Below are positions 1 through 8,064 of a DNA stretch of 13,879 bases, piece by piece; within the stretch, counting starts at the first letter, position 1; every line of letters begins with the position of its first letter. The stretch comes from SCUN01 sp964355365 (GTDB lineage Bacteria > Acidobacteriota > Vicinamibacteria > Vicinamibacterales > SCN-69-37): assembly GCA_964355365.1 (NCBI GenBank), contig CAYHEX010000081.1, positions 1 through 13,879 of the forward strand, written 5' to 3'. Below the pieces are notes generated by a model. That model was not told the DNA's origin. It saw only the letters and a list, made by a program, of their open reading frames with translations, and ran no database searches. A program made the position numbers and the translations under genes.

Positions 1-461
1 TTCGTCTCGACGCTGGAGCCATCGCGGCTGAGGGGCACGCCGTCCGCGTCCTCGAAGTGGCGGCCCTTGATCACGTTGGCGCCGAGCAGGCGGAGGAAAT
101 TCGCGGAGACGCCGCCGATCTTGACCTGTTCGGGTGTGCCGTCGGCTGCCGGGAAGATCTGCTTCTGCGTCTGCACGATCGCCATGTCTTCGAACGCGCT
201 CTTCGAGCCGTCGCGGACGTCAACGAATTCCTCGTAGGAGAACGCCATCCCGAGGTTGTTGCGCGCGCGGAGGTCCGCGTACAACGTCACCAGGCGATCG
301 GGGTCCTTATAGGGGAGTGGGCGCAGCAGCACGGCGTTGGCCACGCTGAAGATCGCCGTGGTGGCGCCGATGCCGACGGCCATTGTGAGCGCCACGGTGA
401 GCGCGAAGACCGGGCTGCGTGCCAGTGTCCTCGCAGCCAGTTGGATATCGCGACCTGCCAC
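1..461 (-). CDS. ADOP-family ABC transporter permease (FtsX/MacB-like), N-terminal part
   Basis: The gene runs off the left edge, so only about 153 N-terminal residues are visible. The product starts with a short cytoplasmic stretch (GRDIQLAARTLARSP), followed by a membrane segment around residues 16-40 with the motif VGIGATTAIFSVANAVLLRP, then LPYKDPDRLV and the start of the periplasmic MacB-like core. This order is typical of the large Acidobacteria-type permeases (ADOP) related to MacB/FtsX, inner-membrane proteins usually encoded in several paralogous copies; the substrate is unknown. I chose GTG at 461 because GGAGG lies 5 nt upstream. An in-frame ATG at 503 would add 14 residues but would overlap the start of the divergent epimerase gene. 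The family call is strong; nothing can be said about the missing C-terminal half. Confidence 0.85.
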   Translation of the reverse strand, partial: MAGRDIQLAARTLARSPVFALTVALTMAVGIGATTAIFSVANAVLLRPLPYKDPDRLVTLYADLRARNNLGMAFSYEEFVDVRDGSKSAFEDMAIVQTQKQIFPAADGTPEQVKIGGVSANFLRLLGANVIKGRHFEDADGVPLSRDGSSVET

Positions 462-466
462 AGCCA

Positions 467-471
467 CCTCC
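467..471 (-). promoter_or_regulatory. Shine-Dalgarno GGAGG deciding the permease start
   Basis: On the minus strand GGAGG is followed after 5 nt by GTG (461-459), which opens the permease frame. An earlier in-frame GTG (467-465) overlaps the GGAGG itself and is therefore a poor start. Confidence 0.6.
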
Positions 472-485
472 GCCGGGATAATGTC

Positions 486-1433
486 ATGTCTATGAGCCTG
501 CATGTGGTTCTTGGAACGGGTCCGGTGGGCTGTTGGACCGCCCGCGCCCTCTGCGACATGGGCCACTCGGTCCGGGCCGTCAATCGCTCGGGCCGGCGAC
601 CGGCCCTGATGCCAATTGAGGTCGAGGTTGTCGCGGCTGACGCGGCCGATCCCGATGCGATGATCGACGCGGCTGATCAGTGTTCGGTGATCTATCAGGC
701 GCTGAATCCGCCGTATCACCAGTGGCACGAGCTGTTTCCCGCGCTGCAGTCGGCAGCGCTCGATGCGGCGCACGCCACGCATGCGCGGTTTGTCTCCATC
801 GAAAATCTCTACATGTACGACTCGTCCGGGGTCATGACGGAGGACTCACCGGTGTCGCCGCGCTCGCGCAAAGGCGCGCTGCGGGCCCGGATGGCCGAAG
901 ACCTGTGGGCCGCGCACGAACTCGGCGACGTGCGCGTGGCGGCGCTGCGATCGAGCGATTACTACGGCCCGGGCGTCGTCATGTCGGCGATGGCTGAGCG
1001 CGTGTTTGGTAACCTCCTGGCGAAGAAGCAGGCGCAGGTGTTGGGCTCGGCGACGCAACCGCATTCGTGGGCGTACATCGAAGATGTGGGGCGGGCCGCG
1101 GCCATGTTGGGCACCAGTGAGGATGCGCTGGGCCACACGTGGATCGCGCCGCACGATTCGCCGCGTACGCAGGGCGCCATGGTGGAGAAGGCCGGCAAGG
1201 CGCTGGGTGTGCCGGCGCGCGTGTCTGTGGTCTCGCCATTGCTGCTGCGCCTCGCCGGCCTCTTCGATTCAGGCGCGCGGGAAATGGTCGAGATGGCCTA
1301 CGAGTTCACCGAGCCGTTCGTCGTTGACTCCACACGCATTCAGCGCGCGTTCGCGCTTTCGCCGACACCGGTTGATGTGGGCATCGAGCGCACGGCGCGG
1401 TGGTACAAGGCCCGGGGAGCTGTGCGGACATGA
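486..1433 (+). CDS. Atypical SDR / NAD-dependent epimerase-dehydratase family protein
   Basis: A 315-aa protein with an N-terminal Rossmann fold. The dinucleotide motif GTGPVG is at about residues 10-15, followed by VNRSG, where many family members discriminate NADP from NAD. The later blocks TEDSPVSP, YYGPGV and HSWAYIEDVGRA are the substrate-side landmarks of extended SDRs. The canonical active-site YxxxK is not present: that region reads PRSRKGALRARMAEDL, a pattern I associate with a subgroup of NAD-dependent epimerase-like proteins of unknown substrate. The frame is open far upstream, but that extension is antisense to the permease and is not family-like. I therefore start at ATG 486; ATG 492 is equally possible. 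The stop overlaps the next start as ATGA. Substrate unknown. Confidence 0.85.
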   Translation: MSMSLHVVLGTGPVGCWTARALCDMGHSVRAVNRSGRRPALMPIEVEVVAADAADPDAMIDAADQCSVIYQALNPPYHQWHELFPALQSAALDAAHATHARFVSIENLYMYDSSGVMTEDSPVSPRSRKGALRARMAEDLWAAHELGDVRVAALRSSDYYGPGVVMSAMAERVFGNLLAKKQAQVLGSATQPHSWAYIEDVGRAAAMLGTSEDALGHTWIAPHDSPRTQGAMVEKAGKALGVPARVSVVSPLLLRLAGLFDSGAREMVEMAYEFTEPFVVDSTRIQRAFALSPTPVDVGIERTARWYKARGAVRT

Positions 1434-1768
1434 GTGATGACACGTTCAGTGTGCTTGGTCGCTGGTCGCTCGTGTCGATCGACACGCCCGAGGACAACCT
1501 GCCGGGTCACCGTGTCGACTTTGATTTTCGCGACGGACCCGACGGCCTCCACGGCGTCGTGCTCAACCGCTTCAGGGGCGCGGAGATTCCGCTGCAGACG
1601 CTGACCTTCGACGGCGAGACGCTGCGGCTCCAGATGTCGCCGCCGCCGAATCAGCAGATGGACGCGCTGCCGTTTCTGGTCATGCAGCGCGTCGGCCATC
1701 GCTTCGAAGGGCAGTGGGACATGAAGGCAGCCGCGCATCTGCATCTGAAGTTGTTACGGACACGCTGA
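1430..1768 (+). CDS. Small hypothetical protein coupled to the SDR gene
   Basis: A 112-aa protein starting MSDDTFSVLGRWSLVSIDT. It has no signal peptide or membrane segment. The alternation of short hydrophobic stretches with turns (GRWSLVSID, VDFDFRDGPDG, LTFDGETLRLQM, HRFEGQWDM) suggests an all-beta, perhaps lipocalin-like small barrel, but I recognise no family. Its ATG overlaps the stop of the upstream SDR gene (ATGA at 1430-1433), and GGGGAG at 1414-1419 could serve as a distant ribosome-binding site. This indicates translational coupling and a shared function with the SDR. It ends 14 nt from the convergent glycosidase gene; I see no terminator hairpin between them. Confidence 0.7.
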   Translation: MSDDTFSVLGRWSLVSIDTPEDNLPGHRVDFDFRDGPDGLHGVVLNRFRGAEIPLQTLTFDGETLRLQMSPPPNQQMDALPFLVMQRVGHRFEGQWDMKAAAHLHLKLLRTR

Positions 1769-1782
1769 TGGACGTCACGCGT

Positions 1783-4700
1783 CTACTTGAATGCGACCTG
1801 CAGGTACACCGAATGCCGCCCGTAGGATTCGAAGAACGGCTTGAACGGCACGCCGGCCACTGAAAACCTCAGCGTGCCCGGGTCGCCCGCGATGGACCGG
1901 CTGATGTCGCTCGCGTCCAGTTCCACGCGGCGCCAGTCGGTGCGCGCCGCCGTTTCTTCAGCTGCGAGAAGCACCGGGCCGTACAGGATGCTGGCGACGT
2001 TCGGCTGATCCACGACGTGGTCGAGGGTGAACGTGAACGGCATCCGGATCTCGACCGTGTCGTTGTCGCGCCACGTGCGTGCGAGTGTCAGGTATGTGCC
2101 CGGCTTCGCCGTGACGGCTTCGATGCGCCCGTTGATCCTGACGAAGAAGCCACGCGTGGCCCAGGAAGGCACGCGTACCTTGAGGTCGAACTTTCCGGCG
2201 CCCTTCACGATCAGCTTCGTCGTGTCCGCGTACGGGAAATCCGTCACCTGTTGTACCGAGATCTTGCGCTCGGTCCACGTCAACGTGGAGGGAATGAACA
2301 GGTTGACGTACAGCGCCTGCTGGTTCGCGCTCCGGAAGTAGATCGTGTCCTGCAACTTAGTATTGCTCTCGAGCGCGGTGCCGTTGCAGCAGGTGAAGCC
2401 GTTCATCGCGGCGTTGCCGAACCGCTTCTGCGCGGCCGGATTGAGCGGCACGTGGTACGTGTTGCCGGCATTCTCCTCGGCCACCGAGGCCAGGATGTGG
2501 TTGTAGAGCGCGCGCTCGTAGTGATCCATGTACTTCGCCGTCTGGTCGTACATGAAGAGCTGCCGGTCGAGCTTCAGAATGTTGTACGTGGCGCACGTTT
2601 CGTTCTGGCCACCCGTGGCAAACCCGTTCTCCCATAGCGAGTTCGGCTGGCTCGGGAAGCACTCCGCGTTATTCGGATTCCGCGCGCCCGCGACGCCGCC
2701 GATGCTGTACGTGTACCCGGCATTGACGATGTCCCAGAAGTTCGTTGCGATCAGGTAATACGGCACTTCCTTCGTGTTGCGGAATGTTTCGAGCGCGCCG
2801 GTGATCTGCGGGATGTGCTGATTCGCGTGCTTGCCGCGAATCGTGTCCACGCGCTTGGCGAGGCCGCCGTCGCGATTCGGGTTGCCGAAGAACAACGTCG
2901 TGTTGTCGAAGAGCTTCGCCGTCTCCACAAAGCGTCGCTCGCCGGTCACGCGGAACAGGCGGGCCATCGCTTCGTTCATGCCGCCGTACTCGCCGGCGAT
3001 GTACCGGCCCCACATGGCCGTCCGCGTCTCGGGCGGCAGCGCCCGAAGACGCGCCTGCACCCACCCGCCCATGCCCGTCGCGATGTCGAGCGCCTTCGTG
3101 TTGCCCGTCAGTTCGTACGTGTCGAGAAGCCCCGACAGAATCTTGTGCAGTGTGTAGTACGGCGCCCAGATCTGGCTGTCTTGCGTGCCGTAGGTGGCGC
3201 CGCGCTCGAGCATGATGAACTGGTCCGGCGGGTACGCGCTGATGAAGCCCGTGCCCCAATTCCAGTAGTCGGTACGAATCGCGCCCACGCGAAGGTTGGA
3301 GTCGTAACTCTGACGCCCGGGCCCCACAGGCACCGCTGTCGACTCGGCCACCGAAGGACCGCCAGGCTGCGCCGGCTTGCCCGACTTCTGTGAGAGGTCG
3401 TACAGCACGTCCACGAGGTAGTTCATCTTCTTCAGGAATGTCGCCTGCAGGGCCGGGTCGTAGCCCGTGCTCGCGTAGGCCTGGGCGATGGCGGTCATGT
3501 AGTGCCCGCTCGCATGCCCGCGTAGCCGCGTCGTCTGGTTGTCCCACCCCTCGAGGGCAACCGTTCCCGCGGGCTGCGGCTGCCCGAAGGCGTCGCGGAA
3601 GTTATAGAGGAAGTTGTCGGGATTGCTGGCGGCGAGACCCTTGAGGAACTTGTCGCGGTTCTTGATGAACGGCGTGTCGCCGCCACGCGCGTCTTTATTC
3701 AAGACCACCTGCGCCAGCGGAAACGGCTCAACCAGACGGTCCGGCGGCGTCATCATGCCGACCGCCACCTTCACGATCACGGTCGCTTTCGGCTCGAACC
3801 GCGTGCCCGGCACGCGCCCCAACACGGTGTAGGTGCCGGCTTTCTGCACTTCGCTGGTGTCGGTCGGCGACGGCCAGATCACGCGCACCTCGCCCTTCGC
3901 ACCACCCGTGAAGGTCGCCGCGAGCGTGACGGGCAGTCGCGGCATCATGCCGATCACCGTCTCCACCGTCACGTCGGGCACATTCGTGAGCCGCGCGGCA
4001 AACGGCGACTCGCGCGGAATCGCCGCGGTCGAGATCTCGGGCGCCGCGCCTCGGCCGCGAGCGGCCTGCGTGCTGACGGCCAGCGCGTTGCGCCGAATGG
4101 CGGCGATCGGCTCATCGCCGAGCGCAATCCGGTACAACCGCACATCGCGCAAACGCGCATGCAATGTTGGCGCGCCGTCGTTCTGCGTGCGGCCAAGGAA
4201 CAGCCGGTTCGTCGTGGACGTTTGCGGCAGGAGCTGCGCCGGAGTCGCGGCGACGTTCGTCGCTTGCCCAGCGCGCATGCCGTCCAGGTAAGTCGTCAGC
4301 ACGTGGCTGGCGGGATCGAGGACGACGGCAAACTGGACCCACTGATTCTCGACAACGGGCTTCGGCGCCGTTTCGCCGCGAACCTGGCCGTCCACAACAG
4401 CCGCGGCACGAAAGCCTTGCTGTTGATCGACGATCGCGTAGAGTCGCGCGGCCGCGCTCTGACCAAAGTCAAACACCGGACCCGACGACCGTGTCGGCAG
4501 ATACAGCCAGCCGGTGACGGCGATGGCGTCTTCTCCGGCCAGCGCGGCGGCCGGCAACTGCACGTGGCTGCCGTCGCCGGTCAGCAGCAGCACCCGGCGC
4601 GCGTTCGTGTCATCGACAAAGAAGGGGCCGGTGCCGCGCAAGGTCGCGTGCAACTGATTGCGCGACGAATCCTCCGCGTTGCCGTTGAGTTGATACCGCG

Positions 4701-4830
4701 CGACTAACGCCGTTTCACCGATCCCGTCGAGGAATTGGTCACCGCCCTGCGCGCCGGTCTGTGTGTTCTGCGCAAGCATGGCGACGATGGCCGAGACGAC
4801 GAGGACCAGAGCCGAAGACAGTCTCTTCAT
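1783..4830 (-). CDS. Secreted GH127/GH146-type beta-L-arabinofuranosidase with LamG and Ig-like domains
   Basis: A 1015-aa exported protein. In order: Sec signal peptide (1-20, MKRLSSALVLVVSAIVAMLA); LamG/concanavalin-type domain (about 35-240; VTGWLYLP, FLGRTQND, RDVRLYRIAL); a bacterial Ig-like segment (about 283-355; GTYTVLGRVPGT); and the GH127 (DUF1680) catalytic barrel with C-terminal beta domains (about 365-1000). In the family, beta-L-arabinofuranosidases use a zinc-bound cysteine nucleophile. The corresponding residues are visible as E744 and C746 in NETCATYN, and the cysteine pair C814/C815 in FTCCNGT. E723 is my candidate acid/base by position after the SIGG motif. The expected activity is release of beta-L-arabinofuranose from plant glycans or glycoproteins. 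The frame opens 32 codons further upstream, but the signal peptide fixes ATG 4830. It lies 11 nt behind the amidohydrolase gene with no clear Shine-Dalgarno, so it is probably co-transcribed and coupled. GH127 versus GH146 cannot be settled by eye. Confidence 0.88.
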   Translation of the reverse strand: MKRLSSALVLVVSAIVAMLAQNTQTGAQGGDQFLDGIGETALVARYQLNGNAEDSSRNQLHATLRGTGPFFVDDTNARRVLLLTGDGSHVQLPAAALAGEDAIAVTGWLYLPTRSSGPVFDFGQSAAARLYAIVDQQQGFRAAAVVDGQVRGETAPKPVVENQWVQFAVVLDPASHVLTTYLDGMRAGQATNVAATPAQLLPQTSTTNRLFLGRTQNDGAPTLHARLRDVRLYRIALGDEPIAAIRRNALAVSTQAARGRGAAPEISTAAIPRESPFAARLTNVPDVTVETVIGMMPRLPVTLAATFTGGAKGEVRVIWPSPTDTSEVQKAGTYTVLGRVPGTRFEPKATVIVKVAVGMMTPPDRLVEPFPLAQVVLNKDARGGDTPFIKNRDKFLKGLAASNPDNFLYNFRDAFGQPQPAGTVALEGWDNQTTRLRGHASGHYMTAIAQAYASTGYDPALQATFLKKMNYLVDVLYDLSQKSGKPAQPGGPSVAESTAVPVGPGRQSYDSNLRVGAIRTDYWNWGTGFISAYPPDQFIMLERGATYGTQDSQIWAPYYTLHKILSGLLDTYELTGNTKALDIATGMGGWVQARLRALPPETRTAMWGRYIAGEYGGMNEAMARLFRVTGERRFVETAKLFDNTTLFFGNPNRDGGLAKRVDTIRGKHANQHIPQITGALETFRNTKEVPYYLIATNFWDIVNAGYTYSIGGVAGARNPNNAECFPSQPNSLWENGFATGGQNETCATYNILKLDRQLFMYDQTAKYMDHYERALYNHILASVAEENAGNTYHVPLNPAAQKRFGNAAMNGFTCCNGTALESNTKLQDTIYFRSANQQALYVNLFIPSTLTWTERKISVQQVTDFPYADTTKLIVKGAGKFDLKVRVPSWATRGFFVRINGRIEAVTAKPGTYLTLARTWRDNDTVEIRMPFTFTLDHVVDQPNVASILYGPVLLAAEETAARTDWRRVELDASDISRSIAGDPGTLRFSVAGVPFKPFFESYGRHSVYLQVAFK

Positions 4831-4841
4831 AGTGCTGAGGA

Positions 4842-7800
4842 TTATGCGCCAAACCGTGGGCGGTTCGTCACCGCCGCAGTCTGGCGCTTCCACCATGGCG
4901 CCGGCAGTGTCTTCGCGCTCGGCCACACGGTGTCGAGCGTGTCGCCGTTGTACAGCGCGCCGTTCTTCATCACGTACCGAATCGCCGTCGTCGCGTGAAT
5001 GTCCTGAAGCGGGTCACGGTCGAGGACGACGAGGTCGGCGAGTTTGCCGGTCTCGAGGCTGCCGAGGTCCTGGCCGAGCCCGAGCGCTTCGGCGCCGTTG
5101 ATCGTCGCGACGCGCAGGATGTCGTGCGGCGCCATGCCGCCCTCTGCGAAAAGCTTCATTTCCCAATGCACTTGCAGGCCCTGCATCTCGCCATGGCCGC
5201 CGAGCGCCACCTTACCTCCCGCCTTCAGGATCGCGTCGGCGCCCGCGGCCACCTCGCGCACCTGATAGTCCTCCTTCGGAAACGCCAGCAATCGCGTGGC
5301 CGTTCGCTGGAAGAGATCGTCGAGCGGAAAGAACGTGCGCAGTTTCGGATCGTCGAACGGCCGCTCTTCAAAGAGCATCCGGTACACCGGCAGCGCGCCG
5401 CCGAACGAGACCAGCAGCGTAGGCGTGTAGGTGAGGTCGCTCTTGGCAAAGAGTTGAATGACGTCGCGATACAACGGCGCGGTCGGCAGCGCGTGTTCGT
5501 TCCCGCTGAAGCCGTCCAGCACGTGCGTGATGTCCATCTTCGAATCCGAGCCACCCTCGGTCGTGGGCAGCATGCTCATCTCGCGGCTCGCCTCAACGAC
5601 CCACCGTCGCTGCTGTCTGTTGCCAACCATGTACGACTTCAACAGGTTGGTGCCGTACTCGTCGCGGTACCGTGCGATCGTCTTGCGCGCGTCGTCGAGC
5701 GACTGGAAGTTCGAGCCGGACATCAGGCCGGGTCCCGTGGAAAATACACGCGGGCTGGGTGTGTCACCGACCTCTGCGAGATCTGCGTAGGCGAAGATGT
5801 CCGGCGTTGACTGCGGATCGCGCTGCGTGGTGACGCCGAACGCGAGGTTGGCGTATGGCGCAGACATCTCCGGTTCGAGCAGCTCGCGCCGGCCCGCCAG
5901 GCCGTGCGCGTGGATGTCGACGATGCCGGGAATGATCGTCTTCCCGGTGACATCCACGATCCGTGCGCCCGTCGGCACGCTGACCGCGCCGCGCGCGCCG
6001 ATCGCCGCGATGCGGTTGTTGGTGACGACGATATCGGCGTTGCGGATAACTTCGTTGCCGCGCATCGTGATGGCCGTGGCACCGCGCAGCACGACCGTGC
6101 CGTTCGGAATCGCGCGCGGCATCGACGCCACGAGCGGTGTAGCGGTGTCAGCGGCATCGGTGGTGCCAGCGAGTTGATGGAGCGTCGCGCCGGCGACCCA
6201 TGTGACGGACGCGCTGTCGGCGGTCCAGCCGAGACTCGTGCCCGTTCCGCCGGTCGGCACCGCGCGCGCACCCGGTTGTGCGGCGTCAAGCGTCACGGGC
6301 GCAGCACCGGCCGCCGGCAGGTTGAACCGTGTCACCTGCTCGCCCGCCATGACCGCGACGTGCGCGCCGTCGGGACTCATGCGGACATCGACGTTCGGCC
6401 CGGACCGGGCCGGCTTGGCCACGACCGCGCGGTCGCTGCCGTCGAGCTTCATCGACACGAGGCCATCGGGCGCCGACACGAACACGCGCGTCCCATCGGC
6501 GGTGAAATGTGGATGACGCAGTCCGCCGGTCGCCGCGATGGTCGTGGCGGCGCCACCTGACGCGGGCACGCGCACGAGTTGCGTGTCTGCCGGCATGGCC
6601 GGCGACCTTCGCGCCGACCCCTCGGGTGCGCGAAGCGCGACGATGGACGCGCCGTCGGGCGTCCAGACAGGATCGATCCAGAACGCTGAACCTTCGGAGA
6701 CGCGGACCGGCGTGCCGCCGCGGCTCGGCGCTTTCCACACGGCGCCGCCTTCTGAAGACCAGGTCACAAACGCGATCCACTGGCCGTCGGGTGACCACGC
6801 CGGCATGAATTCGGCCGGGCGCGCCGTGTTCGTCAGGCGGATCGGCGCACCAGTCGAGGCGGTGATCCAGATGCGCGCGAGACCCGAGTAGGCGACGCGG
6901 CCGTCCCCTCCGACCGTCGCTTGCTGCACGTAGCGCGCCGTGACGGCGTCTTGCGGCAATCGGCGCGGGAAGGACAGCGTGGGCGCGACCTGCATCGAGA
7001 CGGCGGCTGAAAAGGGGATCACGGTGTCGGCGTTCGACGCGACGTCGATGCGGTGGATCTTGCCGTCGTAGGCGACGACGACCGCGCGTCCATCGGGTGT
7101 GAACGCGTAGTCGGGCAGCACGTCTCGAGACGCGTTCGACTCGAGGCCGTTGCGCTGCAGTGGAAATCGCAACCAATGCTCGGCACCGGTCACCAGGTTG
7201 CGCAGTCGCAGTCCTGTGCGGCCCTGCGCCTGCGCGCCGTACGCGAGCAACTGGCCATTCGGCGACGGCCGTGGTTTCATCGAGATCGACTGTTCGAGCC
7301 GAACCACCTCCTCGCGCGCAGACCCGAGATCGCGCCGCATGATCCGGCTCGAAGCGCCGTCGCGGCTGCCGTACGGCCGCGGCGTCACGCTCGTGTAGTA
7401 CAACGACTGACCGTCCGACGTCGGCTCCGGACCGAAAGGTCCGGGCGGTGGGGCTGACACGAGCGGCGCCGCCGCCCCGCTCGCGTTTGCGACGAGTTTC
7501 TCGGTTTTCCCCGTGGCGACGTCGACTTTGGTGATGCCGGCCTGACGGTTCTCAACCACCGTGACGAAGATCGAACGCCCGTCCGGCGACCAACTCGGCG
7601 ACATCATCGTCGCTCGCGGCAACGACGTCAGCGCTTTCGGCTGATCGCCCTGCGCGCCCGCGATCCAGACGTTGTCCGAGCCGCTGCCGTCACTGATGTA
7701 GGCGAGCGATGTACCGTCGGGAGAAAAGCGCGGCTGCGACTGAAACGCCGAACCGGTCAATATCGCTTGTGCGTGTCCGCCCCCGATCGGCAACGCGTAG

Positions 7801-7985
7801 ATGTCGCCGAGTAACTCGAAGGCGATCGTGCGCCCGTCGGGCGCGACGTCGAGTGAGATCCACGTGCCTTCGTCGGTCGTGAACTCGATCAGGCGCGGGG
7901 CATCCGCAGCGCGTGCGGGTCGTTGAGCGTGAGTGCCAACGGCCAGCGAGAGACCGAGCAGGACGACAAGCGATAGCCGTTTCAT
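4842..7985 (-). CDS. Secreted amidohydrolase with N-terminal TolB-like (PD40) beta-propeller
   Basis: A 1047-aa exported enzyme. Signal peptide: residues 1-20 (MKRLSLVVLLGLSLAVGTHA). About residues 30-610 carry repeated SPDG/TPDG blades (for example SPDGTSLAYISD, SPDGRSIFVT, SPDGQWIAFVTW, TPDGASIVAL, SPDGAHVAVMA), typical of TolB/PD40 propellers. From about 640 onward is an amidohydrolase domain (VLRGATAITM..., then IIPGIVDIHAHG). Likely metal ligands: H692 and H694 in HAH, K783 in LLKSYM as a candidate bridging lysine, H821 and/or H831, and H931 in GGHGEMQG. That last motif replaces the usual GSDAG of dipeptidase-like relatives and is, from memory, normal for this propeller-bearing subgroup. 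C-terminal GKLADLVVLDRDPL is characteristic of amidohydrolases. The substrate is unknown; relatives are loosely annotated as imidazolonepropionase- or prolidase-like. ATG 7985 was chosen because it begins the signal peptide; an upstream GTG at 8009 would place eight residues before it. Confidence 0.88.
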   Translation of the reverse strand: MKRLSLVVLLGLSLAVGTHAQRPARAADAPRLIEFTTDEGTWISLDVAPDGRTIAFELLGDIYALPIGGGHAQAILTGSAFQSQPRFSPDGTSLAYISDGSGSDNVWIAGAQGDQPKALTSLPRATMMSPSWSPDGRSIFVTVVENRQAGITKVDVATGKTEKLVANASGAAAPLVSAPPPGPFGPEPTSDGQSLYYTSVTPRPYGSRDGASSRIMRRDLGSAREEVVRLEQSISMKPRPSPNGQLLAYGAQAQGRTGLRLRNLVTGAEHWLRFPLQRNGLESNASRDVLPDYAFTPDGRAVVVAYDGKIHRIDVASNADTVIPFSAAVSMQVAPTLSFPRRLPQDAVTARYVQQATVGGDGRVAYSGLARIWITASTGAPIRLTNTARPAEFMPAWSPDGQWIAFVTWSSEGGAVWKAPSRGGTPVRVSEGSAFWIDPVWTPDGASIVALRAPEGSARRSPAMPADTQLVRVPASGGAATTIAATGGLRHPHFTADGTRVFVSAPDGLVSMKLDGSDRAVVAKPARSGPNVDVRMSPDGAHVAVMAGEQVTRFNLPAAGAAPVTLDAAQPGARAVPTGGTGTSLGWTADSASVTWVAGATLHQLAGTTDAADTATPLVASMPRAIPNGTVVLRGATAITMRGNEVIRNADIVVTNNRIAAIGARGAVSVPTGARIVDVTGKTIIPGIVDIHAHGLAGRRELLEPEMSAPYANLAFGVTTQRDPQSTPDIFAYADLAEVGDTPSPRVFSTGPGLMSGSNFQSLDDARKTIARYRDEYGTNLLKSYMVGNRQQRRWVVEASREMSMLPTTEGGSDSKMDITHVLDGFSGNEHALPTAPLYRDVIQLFAKSDLTYTPTLLVSFGGALPVYRMLFEERPFDDPKLRTFFPLDDLFQRTATRLLAFPKEDYQVREVAAGADAILKAGGKVALGGHGEMQGLQVHWEMKLFAEGGMAPHDILRVATINGAEALGLGQDLGSLETGKLADLVVLDRDPLQDIHATTAIRYVMKNGALYNGDTLDTVWPSAKTLPAPWWKRQTAAVTNRPRFGA

Positions 7986-8064
7986 TGTCGCATTGTGTCC
8001 ACGGCTCACTGCGTGGTCAAGGCGACGAGTTGGGGACGCGGCGGACTTCGAAGGCCGGCGTGCG

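Noticed and set aside
57..485. N-terminal extension of the SDR reading frame by 143 codons
   Set aside because: It is antisense to the permease, whose translation shows clear family motifs; the extension is Arg/His/Ala-rich with no fold landmarks, and the Rossmann motif begins just after ATG 486.
5185..5200. GGHG in place of GSD in the amidohydrolase as a lost metal ligand
   Set aside because: As I recall, AHG/GHG followed by a glycine-rich HWE segment is normal in propeller-bearing members of this family, so it is not evidence of inactivation.
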